Source: Lactobacillus sp. PV012
GTDB lineage: Bacteria; Bacillota; Bacilli; Lactobacillales; Lactobacillaceae
Direction of reading: 5' to 3'
NCBI RefSeq assembly: GCF_014522325.1
Contig: NZ_CP041983.1
Location: forward strand, 868,001 to 932,000
Length of the DNA: 64,000 nt
A model generated the notes under the pieces. It did no database searches and was not told the origin of the DNA. It worked only from the letters and a program-made list of their open reading frames with translations. The stretch's first letter is position 1; the number at the start of each line of letters is the position of its first letter. Below are positions 26,939-33,740 of the stretch, piece after piece. Made by a program: the position numbers and the translations under genes.

Positions 26939-27949
26939 TTAGTAGATGGAGTAGCCATCATAGGGGTGCGCATAAATCCAATTTATATGTTCTACATCCA
27001 TTTGCGTTACAACAAATTGTGAATTTAACATTTTTTCAGACACGTAATTTTCATCTTCATCTTCTCCATATTCCTCTAATCCATGGAACGCAGAGATATC
27101 ATTTGTGCCATAAGTTTTATAAATATCCTCGAAAAAGGCATCATTATAACCAATACCGATAATTTGTCCTAATTGACTCGCTATTTCATTAATTTTTCTT
27201 TGCTTGGACATATTTTTAGTAAGTACACAAATATTTGCAACATCATCATTTAAACGAGCTTGACCTTTTTTCTTCTTGTGAACTTGACCGTTACCATCCC
27301 AATACTTAATATGTCTTGATTTTATTAGTTTTTTATCTGTAACTTCAATTAATTCCGATCCAGTCCAAGATTTATTTCCATCATATTCTTCAGAATAAGG
27401 ATCATCACAAATCACAATATTAGCATACTTTTTTGAAGTTGAACGAAACTTGGCATGTTTCATTGAATTAACAAGATTAAATTTAAAACCTGGCTTCCAC
27501 ATTTTAATTGCCGCCTTTACTTCTGGCAACAAAGACTTATCCTTTACGTAGATATTTGCTGAACGTTTTTTTAAATTACGATGCGCCATTCCTTCATAGG
27601 GATATAAATATTTCTTACTAATATAATTAATATACATATTCCAATTATCTGGATTCTCTCCACGTTGCCAATCTTCATATCCCGGAACTTTACTTTTATT
27701 ATACACATCATTGTATAAATCAACCTTTGCTTTTATATGTTTTGGAGTATCATCTTCCCAAGGATGGAAATTAGTAAAATAAAGAGACTGAATAGAATGG
27801 ACTTGGTGATCCCATGCTCGATCCCATGGCAGAGTTGTACCTACATTATTAGCTGCTTGTACCTTTTGAAGTACCCCGATTGGATGCACAATTGATATAC
27901 CACCTAAAAGTAACCCCATTCCTACTAAAGTTGATAAAAATTTCTTCAT
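26939..27949 (-). CDS. secreted matrixin-like protein with degenerate zinc site
   Basis: 336 aa from ATG 27949 (GGAGAG nine bases upstream); the open frame continues upstream only because the promoter happens to be open. A signal peptide covers ~1-33 (cleavage near VQAA). The C-terminal half has the layout of a small secreted metalloprotease (ANIYVKDKSL, ANIVICDDPY), but the segment expected to be HExxHxxGxxH reads SQLGQIIGIGYN. All three histidines and the glutamate are replaced while the surrounding Leu, Gly, Ile and Asn are kept. I infer a non-catalytic relative. Shared-box promoter D drives it. Confidence 0.7.
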   Translation of the reverse strand: MKKFLSTLVGMGLLLGGISIVHPIGVLQKVQAANNVGTTLPWDRAWDHQVHSIQSLYFTNFHPWEDDTPKHIKAKVDLYNDVYNKSKVPGYEDWQRGENPDNWNMYINYISKKYLYPYEGMAHRNLKKRSANIYVKDKSLLPEVKAAIKMWKPGFKFNLVNSMKHAKFRSTSKKYANIVICDDPYSEEYDGNKSWTGSELIEVTDKKLIKSRHIKYWDGNGQVHKKKKGQARLNDDVANICVLTKNMSKQRKINEIASQLGQIIGIGYNDAFFEDIYKTYGTNDISAFHGLEEYGEDEDENYVSEKMLNSQFVVTQMDVEHINWIYAHPYDGYSIY

Positions 27950-27992
27950 GTCTTTTGTCTCTCCTACTATTAATATAATTTTTTCATGTTCT

Positions 27993-28039
27993 ACTTTACG
28001 CCCAAAAATTACATCTGTCTCAAAATCTTCTACATCGAA
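27993..28039 (-). promoter_or_regulatory. shared-box promoter D (pseudo-matrixin gene)
   Basis: Minus strand: box TTCGATGTAGAA (28028-28039), 6 bases, -35 GAGACA (28016-28021), 17 bases, -10 TAAAGT (27993-27998). It starts about a dozen bases after the regulator's stop codon. Confidence 0.7.
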
Positions 28040-28051
28040 ATAATACAAGCG

Positions 28052-28828
28052 TTATCTAATCAATTGTAAAAATTCTTTCTTTAAACCAGCTATCGATACT
28101 TGATTCTCAATCCACTTTACTGTCTTAAAATCCCTTTTTCTTTTAGCTACTAGATATTGAACGGCTAATTTTTGAAGAAAAATATTTGGGGTAGTTTTCA
28201 ATGAATCCAAAACCTCTATTCCATATTCCTTTAAAGAAGACCTTTTATTCGCTTTACTTAACAAAAAAGCTACTACGATATCAGCAATCAGCCTTACAGT
28301 AGAATTTGCTACATCTTTTTCATCATATTTATAGAATATTTTTTCAACTATTACTGCGAAATTATCATTTGGATACAATTTTAAGCTGACTAGTAAACAC
28401 CACAAAAAGTTATCATCGTAGTCTTTTAACTTAAAAAGTAATTTTTTAACGTTTTCATTTTCTGTAAGTTTCTCACCTTTTAATGATCGAATCATTTCTT
28501 TTATTAATAAATTAAGTAACCTGCTTTTCACTTCTAAATTATTAAAAAGAATACTTAAGCTTGCGACATCTTTATTTAAGAAGTAATAGAGTGCTTGATC
28601 TTGATAATAACGAACGGTTTTTTCAACAGTAGAATATTCTCCTAGAAATTTCATCTTTGTAATATGATTATTATCTAAAATATTTATTAAATCTTCCGCA
28701 AATATTGTCGTATCTTCACGCTCAATTCTTGAGAGAGCCGATACACTAATTGTATTCTTCCCCACTAGGTTGCTTTGAGTAAGTCCTAAAGTTCGTCTAA
28801 GTAATAATAGTTTTCTTGAAATTAACAT
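28052..28828 (-). CDS. Rgg-like transcriptional regulator (second of tandem pair)
   Basis: 258 aa. N-terminal helix-turn-helix of XRE type (LLLRRTLGLTQSNLVGKNTISVSALSRIERE at about 6-37) and a ~190-residue all-helical C-terminal region with the look of the Rgg/MutR peptide-binding repeat domain, ending KTVKWIENQVSIAGLKKEF. Slightly shorter than classical Rgg (~285). It begins 2 bases after the first regulator, so they are co-transcribed. Likely an activator for the boxes in this cluster; ligand unknown. No adjacent short hydrophobic-peptide gene was found. Confidence 0.75.
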   Translation of the reverse strand: MLISRKLLLLRRTLGLTQSNLVGKNTISVSALSRIEREDTTIFAEDLINILDNNHITKMKFLGEYSTVEKTVRYYQDQALYYFLNKDVASLSILFNNLEVKSRLLNLLIKEMIRSLKGEKLTENENVKKLLFKLKDYDDNFLWCLLVSLKLYPNDNFAVIVEKIFYKYDEKDVANSTVRLIADIVVAFLLSKANKRSSLKEYGIEVLDSLKTTPNIFLQKLAVQYLVAKRKRDFKTVKWIENQVSIAGLKKEFLQLIR

Positions 28829-28830
28829 TC

Positions 28831-29421
28831 TTATCTTTGTCTATCCTCATTATTTAACTCAGGTAACTCTTTACTGATTTTTTCATAGCCATTGAAAGTT
28901 AAAAGTTCTTTAATCGTACTAATTTTCTTAGTATTTTTCTCAAAGAGTGCATGATAATATTGCGCACACAACTTTTCAATAGCTAAAATTGGATATGGGG
29001 GCAATCTTTCAATAAATTTAATCACTTTTTTACCCTCAGCTACCCAACTATTAACATAGCAATGATGTAAATACCTAATAGCTAAATCTGCTACTTCAGC
29101 TTTTTTATCAATCTTATTTTCTTCAGCTTCTTTAAATAAAAGCTCCATTAAATCCCAACTATCTTTTTGGGGTAAGGTAAGCAGACTAGTTTCTAAAACA
29201 TCAAGAGTTGTTTTATCAATTTCTGGATTATTAATTTCAAAAAAGTCTTCTAAAGAAATTCCATTTCTATTCAGCATTGTTAATAAAGCATCTATTTTAA
29301 CTTTACTAATATCCCGCTCAACTTTAGAATAATAAGATTCAGTCATCACTCCTTCTGACATCTCTGTTTGTGTTAATCCTAAAAAAAGTCGAACCGTTTT
29401 TAAACGTTCTCCAATTCTCAT
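28831..29421 (-). CDS. Rgg-like/XRE transcriptional regulator (first of tandem pair)
   Basis: 196 aa. XRE helix-turn-helix at 5-60 (ERLKTVRLFLGLTQTEMS, ESYYSKVERD) and a helical C-terminal region of ~135 residues, about half the size of a full Rgg ligand domain. The start is set at ATG 29421 (AAGGG eight bases upstream) because the likely transcription start lies near 29439, downstream of the longest open frame's start at 29463. It is first in a two-regulator operon, and its promoter also carries the shared box, so it is probably autoregulated. Confidence 0.75.
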   Translation of the reverse strand: MRIGERLKTVRLFLGLTQTEMSEGVMTESYYSKVERDISKVKIDALLTMLNRNGISLEDFFEINNPEIDKTTLDVLETSLLTLPQKDSWDLMELLFKEAEENKIDKKAEVADLAIRYLHHCYVNSWVAEGKKVIKFIERLPPYPILAIEKLCAQYYHALFEKNTKKISTIKELLTFNGYEKISKELPELNNEDRQR

Positions 29422-29445
29422 TTCTCTCATCCCTTCTACACTTCT

Positions 29446-29491
29446 ATAATAGTGATTTACCAATAAAAGTCAGAAAATCTTCTATATCGAA
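29446..29491 (-). promoter_or_regulatory. shared-box promoter E (regulator operon)
   Basis: Minus strand: box TTCGATATAGAA (29480-29491), 5 bases, -35 TCTGAC (29469-29474), 17 bases, -10 TATTAT (29446-29451). The core elements are better than in A-D, fitting a basal level of regulator with feedback. Confidence 0.72.
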
Positions 29492-29581
29492 AATTATTTG
29501 AGGGAAAATAACGTTTTATTAAATTAAATTATCTATAATTTAATAAACTACTTTATTTCTTGAATACTAGCATCTAAATTT

Positions 29582-29590
29582 TGCTATAAT
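29582..29590 (+). promoter_or_regulatory. extended -10 promoter of the LysR gene, probably leaderless
   Basis: TGCTATAAT at 29582-29590 is a textbook extended -10; TTGAAT at 29560-29565 is a distant -35. The ATG begins only 9 bases after the -10, so transcripts would start at or within 2-3 bases of the start codon. No purine-rich ribosome site exists upstream. Confidence 0.6.
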
Positions 29591-29598
29591 AATCAATT

Positions 29599-30465
29599 AT
29601 GGAAATTCGAGTATTAAGATATTTTTTGGCAGTTTGTGAAGAAAAAAATTTTTCCCGTGCAGCAAAGAAATTATTAATTTCACAGCCTGCTCTTTCAAAA
29701 CAAATTAAAGATTTAGAAACAGAATTAGGAGTTAAGTTATTTATTAGAGATCATCAGTTAAAACTGACTCCTGAAGCTTATTTTTTACGTCAAAAGGCTC
29801 AAGATATCGTCAATTTAAGTGATCTTACTGCACAAACTCTCAAAAAAGATAAAATAATTAGTGGAGTTTTACGTATTGGTGCAGGAGAAAGTCCTGAATT
29901 GGGAAATTTAATGAAAATTTTAGGCGAACTAGGTAAAAATAAAAATGTTCAAATTATGATGGAAGATGGAAATGCCGATCAAATCGAAGCTAAAATAGAA
30001 AATGGGCTCCTTGATTTTGGGGTAGTGATGGGTAATCGCCAATTAAGTAATTTTAATACTATTGTTTTACCTCAAAAAAATGAATTTGTTGCTTATTTTA
30101 AAGATAATTTACCTCTTGCAAAAAAGGTTGCTCTCACTTCAGAGGATTTGATTAACTATCCTTTAGGAATAATCAGTCAACGAATGGTTAATGATAAATT
30201 TAAAGTCTGGGCACAAGAAAACTTCGATAAATTAGATTTTTATGCGTTATCTAACTTAGCTTACAATTCTATTTTAATGGCTTATGAAACAAATACGGTC
30301 GTTATTACTTACAAAGGTTTACCCGCTATTAAAGATCCTCACTTTATTTATCGTCCACTCTCACCAAGAGTTTTTGATTTAAATACTCTAATTTGGAAGA
30401 AAAATATTCAATTAACTTCTTTAAACAGCAAATTTTTGGAAAAGCTTAAAGACTCTTTGCACTAA
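29599..30465 (+). CDS. LysR-family transcriptional regulator
   Basis: 288 aa. Winged helix-turn-helix in the first 60 residues (FSRAAKKLLISQPALSKQIKDLE), a linker helix, then a two-lobed effector domain from ~90. Its start matches the family norm, so the absence of a ribosome site is real. It is divergent from the Rgg-like operon and convergent with the alpha/beta hydrolase gene, which could be its target although LysR targets are more often divergent. Effector unknown. Confidence 0.9.
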   Translation: MEIRVLRYFLAVCEEKNFSRAAKKLLISQPALSKQIKDLETELGVKLFIRDHQLKLTPEAYFLRQKAQDIVNLSDLTAQTLKKDKIISGVLRIGAGESPELGNLMKILGELGKNKNVQIMMEDGNADQIEAKIENGLLDFGVVMGNRQLSNFNTIVLPQKNEFVAYFKDNLPLAKKVALTSEDLINYPLGIISQRMVNDKFKVWAQENFDKLDFYALSNLAYNSILMAYETNTVVITYKGLPAIKDPHFIYRPLSPRVFDLNTLIWKKNIQLTSLNSKFLEKLKDSLH

Positions 30466-30478
30466 ATTTAATCAAAAA

Positions 30479-30504
30479 CAGACTATCCGTTTTAGAATAG
30501 TCTG
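30479..30504. terminator. bidirectional terminator between LysR and hydrolase genes
   Basis: CAGACTAT...ATAGTCTG with a 10-base loop; T-rich on both flanks (TTTTTG on the minus strand). Confidence 0.75.
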
Positions 30505-30548
30505 CCTTTATTACAAATCTGAATTTTTATCTTTCAAGATGACTCAAC

Positions 30549-31553
30549 CTATAGATTCTTTTTAAAGAATGACTCTAATTTATCAAAAGGAATTTTGTCC
30601 ATTTGGTCATATAAATCTACATGTGTTGCATCAGGAACCACTATTAATTCCTTCTGAGTTCTTAAACGATCATATGCTTCTTGTGCCATATAACGTGAAT
30701 GCGCCTTTTCTCCAGTAACAATCAAAGCTGGAGCAGTAATTTTCTCAATTTTTTGTTGCAAAGGAAAGTTGTAATAACTCACAGGAGTAGTTGCATCCCA
30801 GGCTGAATTAGAATTAATTGAACGTGGATGAAAAGCTCTTACTTTGTAATACTCAAAAAATTGAGTAGTTACTGGATCTGCTCCATTCGGTAAGGTACTC
30901 CCAAATAATTTAGGTGCATAAATTGGATTATTATCTTCATCAAATGGTAATTCATGTAGACCAGTAATTTGCTCTCCTTGATCTACTTCTTTCCATCTCA
31001 TTTCTGCCAAATATTCTTTTTCTTTTTTCTGTTGTTCAGCTGTTTTTGTATTATTAAGACCTTTCCACATTGAATCAGCCATATCATACATTACACTTGT
31101 GGCAACTGCTTTAAGGCGTATATCAATTGAAGCGGCTGTTAAAACATGTGAACCCAACCCACAAATACCAATGGCACCAATCCGCTCTCTGTCAACAAAA
31201 TTTTGTTTTCCGAGAAAATCTACTGCTGCACTAAAATCTTCTACGAAAATATCACTACTTGCGACATCCCGTCTTTTACCAGAACTTTCCCCAGTCATTG
31301 ATTGATCAAAAGCTACTGTTACAAAGCCTCTTTCTGCTAAAGTTTGAGCGTAAAGACCACTGGCCTGTTCTTTAACTGCTCCAAAGGGACCAGAGATAGC
31401 AATTGCGGCATGTTTTTTACTATCATCAAAATTTGAAGGTATATATAAGTGACCCGCTAAGGTAAAGCCATATCTATTTTCAAAGTGAACATTTTGAACA
31501 TCAATTTTAGGATTTATTTTGAAAACTCGCGTATCATTAGCTAATTTACTCAT
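30549..31553 (-). CDS. alpha/beta hydrolase, YcjY-like, atypical nucleophile motif
   Basis: 334 aa, no signal peptide. The alpha/beta-hydrolase core is evident: SGPFGAVKEQ (oxyanion region), DQSMTGESSG, the strand before the nucleophile elbow IGAIGICGLGSH, the acid region ALIVTGEKAHSR and the late histidine DATHVDLYD. Where most relatives have a Ser (CxSxG) this protein has C-G-L-G-S, so the nucleophile may be the Cys or may be missing. Substrate unknown. Monocistronic; it may be controlled by the convergent LysR gene. Confidence 0.8.
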   Translation of the reverse strand: MSKLANDTRVFKINPKIDVQNVHFENRYGFTLAGHLYIPSNFDDSKKHAAIAISGPFGAVKEQASGLYAQTLAERGFVTVAFDQSMTGESSGKRRDVASSDIFVEDFSAAVDFLGKQNFVDRERIGAIGICGLGSHVLTAASIDIRLKAVATSVMYDMADSMWKGLNNTKTAEQQKKEKEYLAEMRWKEVDQGEQITGLHELPFDEDNNPIYAPKLFGSTLPNGADPVTTQFFEYYKVRAFHPRSINSNSAWDATTPVSYYNFPLQQKIEKITAPALIVTGEKAHSRYMAQEAYDRLRTQKELIVVPDATHVDLYDQMDKIPFDKLESFFKKNL

Positions 31554-31646
31554 AAATTTCCACCCTTTCTTTTAATAAAATTATAAACTAAATTATTAAT
31601 CAAAGATAATACTTATTAGTTAGTAACTCCAATAACTTTTTGCTAT

Positions 31647-31677
31647 GAAAAAACATCCCTCTCACAAGGGATGTTTT
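31647..31677 (-). terminator. terminator of the DUF915 lipoprotein gene
   Basis: AAAACATCCCT and AGGGATGTTTT form a perfect 11-base stem with a 6-base loop; six T follow on the minus strand. Confidence 0.9.
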
Positions 31678-31680
31678 ATC

Positions 31681-32526
31681 TTACTTCCATAAAAAATTAA
31701 TTAAATATTTATCTACTTCTTTATTCTCATGCAATTTACTATGTTGAGCATTTTTTCCAGTTATTTCAATTTCTTTATATGATTTAGCTCGCCCATTAAT
31801 TAAATATTTATATGATTGCGCCGAGGCTACTGAAACAGAGCCATCTGATTTCGAACCATCTTTTTTATCACCGTAAATATTTAAAACCTGGCTATTTTTA
31901 GGATAAGTCTTTCTCAAAGAAAGTAAATTTTTAAAACTTTCTGCGTACTCATCCGGCTCACCTGTTTGCTTATTTTTTATTTTTGCTTTCCGGCCTACTT
32001 CTTCACCTAAATAACCATTATAATGGCCGGCAATTGAAACTACTTTATTAATTTGTGGGAGGTTCTTGTTATTGTAATTATCTTTAATATAATTAGCAAT
32101 CATCAAATTTCCCATTGAATGTCCTACTAAATTAATCTTTTGGTAGTGATATTTTTGCTCAAAAGCTACAATTACATCCTTAACATAGCTAACATTACCA
32201 CTCCTATTATCTTCTAAATTTACTTCTACGATTGGATTTTTGGTACTTTTTGCCATTGTCTTGTTAAAACTCACTTTACCGTCAGCACTAACATTAGCTC
32301 GAATTACCGTATGAGTTACATCAGCTTTTAAAGCTGCATTAGTCATTTGGTGTTCAGCATTTGCACTAGAACCATAGCCATGAAAAAAGAAGGTAGGAAT
32401 ACTACTAGTATTTGTTAAGGTTAACTTTTGCTTAACATTCGGCTTAGCTCCAGTATTTTTACCGCATCCTGTAATTACTAATAGGAGGATTGCCAAGGAT
32501 AAAATTAAACTAAATTTCTTCTTCAT
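31681..32526 (-). CDS. DUF915-type alpha/beta hydrolase, lipoprotein
   Basis: 281 aa from ATG 32526 (AAAGGAG upstream). A lipoprotein signal peptide ends in VITGC, so the enzyme is tethered outside the membrane. The alpha/beta-hydrolase motifs are intact: FFHGYGSSANAE (oxyanion side), GHSMGNLMI (nucleophile elbow GHSMG) and a late His in NAQHSKLHEN, with Asp in IYGDKKDGSKSDG. This matches the DUF915 cell-surface hydrolases of lactobacilli. Substrate unknown. It lies 19 bases downstream of the 257-aa gene and is probably in its transcript. Confidence 0.88.
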   Translation of the reverse strand: MKKKFSLILSLAILLLVITGCGKNTGAKPNVKQKLTLTNTSSIPTFFFHGYGSSANAEHQMTNAALKADVTHTVIRANVSADGKVSFNKTMAKSTKNPIVEVNLEDNRSGNVSYVKDVIVAFEQKYHYQKINLVGHSMGNLMIANYIKDNYNNKNLPQINKVVSIAGHYNGYLGEEVGRKAKIKNKQTGEPDEYAESFKNLLSLRKTYPKNSQVLNIYGDKKDGSKSDGSVSVASAQSYKYLINGRAKSYKEIEITGKNAQHSKLHENKEVDKYLINFLWK

Positions 32527-32545
32527 AATTACTCCTTTTCTCTCC

Positions 32546-33319
32546 CTAAAATGGAAGGTCATCATGATTAGAATGATCATACTTTTCTACAATTGCTTCT
32601 CGAATTAAAGGTACACAAGTGAATACGTCTTTTTGGGTTTCTGGATAAAGTTCCAATAAAGTTAATAAATAATCAAAAAATAGTTGAGCAAAATTCTGTG
32701 CACTTTCATCTTGAAGCAAATGGGAACCGCCAAAGATTTTAAAGTCAAGCTCAGCTATCAGCGGAAACTGGGTAGCAGCTAATACTCCTTCAATTCCATC
32801 ACTTCTTTTATAAGTTAAAGGATCTTTCTCCTCTTCTCTAATAAACTTATTAAGAGCTATTACTTTTTTGGGAGCATCCTCAAAAGTAATCCATTTTTCT
32901 GGATTAAATTCTTTAGTCGGTTTAAAACTTTTCATTAAACCCTCTAAATAGTCTAAACTCCGATTCGCAAAATCTAAAGGAAAATAGAAACGATCTATTT
33001 GATCAGCACTTACTACTAAAGCCTCAAACATATCAAAAAGTTTTGCTACTAATTGACCTTTTTGATAGGTCGTTGCTAAATAATTTGTTCCTGGTGTTTG
33101 CACAAATAAAGTAATCCATGTTCTCTCAAAGTCGGCTGCTTGTTTTTGCGCAGTTTGCAAAAATAATTCTTGCCGCTTCAGCTCTTGAAAAGTTTGTTGA
33201 AAGCCACTATCACCTCGAGGTACTTTATAAGCAATAATATTTTCACCTTTAGGCGTAGTAAAGATATTTAATAATTTAGCTTTAGAAAATTTATTATTAA
33301 AATTATTGACGTTAGCCAC
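32546..33319 (-). CDS. conserved cytosolic protein of unknown function
   Basis: 257 aa with a GTG start at 33319 and AAAGGA nine bases upstream. No signal peptide, no membrane helix, no motif I recognise. The sequence is rich in aromatic and acidic residues (KLFDMFEALVVSADQIDRFYFP; FFDYLLTLLELYPETQ) and looks like a helical globular protein. The promoter TTGCTC-17-TATACT is about 60 bases upstream. It is the first gene of a two-gene unit with the surface hydrolase. Confidence 0.65.
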   Translation of the reverse strand: MANVNNFNNKFSKAKLLNIFTTPKGENIIAYKVPRGDSGFQQTFQELKRQELFLQTAQKQAADFERTWITLFVQTPGTNYLATTYQKGQLVAKLFDMFEALVVSADQIDRFYFPLDFANRSLDYLEGLMKSFKPTKEFNPEKWITFEDAPKKVIALNKFIREEEKDPLTYKRSDGIEGVLAATQFPLIAELDFKIFGGSHLLQDESAQNFAQLFFDYLLTLLELYPETQKDVFTCVPLIREAIVEKYDHSNHDDLPF

Positions 33320-33356
33320 TGAAATTCCTTTCTAAACTCTGAAATACATGCGAATA

Positions 33357-33385
33357 AGTATAACCTAATTTATAAACTTGAGCAA
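33357..33385 (-). promoter_or_regulatory. promoter of the 257-aa gene
   Basis: Minus strand TTGCTC (33380-33385), 17-base spacer, TATACT (33357-33362). Confidence 0.65.
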
Positions 33386-33465
33386 TTGAAAAATATTTTT
33401 AAATGAATTTAAATATTTTTCAAAAAATTCTTCCATTAAAAAATTCTCGTGTTATAATCATTATT

Positions 33466-33687
33466 GATATGTATCATCATTCTTAGATACATATCATCTC
33501 CTAATCTTGCATTAGTAAGATATTTGGAAGTTTAATATTTTAACTTTTTTTATAAAATTAGCTACTATCTCTAATTTTATAATATCATCTCTTTTCTTTA
33601 AATGTTAATTTAATTAACATTCAACATTATACTTTGTTTTAATTAAATGCACCTTCTCTAATTCTTCAACTGAAGGTGTATTTTTTT
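33466..33687 (+). ncRNA. candidate structured small RNA, orphan
   Basis: No protein is encoded in the 420-base gap 33320-33740. An extended -10 TGTTATAAT at 33450-33458 (weak -35) would start a plus-strand RNA near 33465. It contains a perfect 10-base stem GATATGTATC/GATACATATC (33466-33495), a perfect 12-base stem TTATAAAATTAG/CTAATTTTATAA (33550-33582), a 9-base stem AATGTTAAT/ATTAACATT (33601-33621) and an intrinsic terminator, GCACCTTC/GAAGGTGT with seven T, at 33649-33687. About 222 nt. It does not match an RNA family I can recognise by eye (not tmRNA, 6S or a T-box). The stems also form on the minus strand, but the T run favours plus. Confidence 0.5.
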
Positions 33688-33691
33688 GTAC

Positions 33692-33736
33692 AAAAAAGGT
33701 GAAATTCATTTTATTTAGCAGAATTTCACCTTTTAT
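33692..33736 (-). terminator. oppA terminator
   Basis: AAAAGGTGAAATTC...GAATTTCACCTTTT, a near-perfect long stem ending just past the oppA stop, followed by T-rich sequence on the minus strand. Confidence 0.85.
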
Positions 33737-33740
33737 TTCA

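Noticed and set aside
27950-28048. Upstream extension of the pseudo-matrixin frame (a 33-codon N-terminal extension)
   Set aside because: It runs through the promoter elements and has no ribosome site; a strong site precedes the internal ATG and a signal peptide starts there. The similar peptide readable in front of other cluster genes is promoter DNA, with frames broken in copies B and C.
29422-29463. Extra N-terminal residues of the first Rgg-like regulator
   Set aside because: The likely -10 (29446-29451) lies inside this stretch, so it would not be transcribed as coding.
33466-33590. Riboswitch or T-box for the flanking genes
   Set aside because: The stems lie on the plus strand with a terminator and no gene follows in that direction; no T-box or known riboswitch core is visible.
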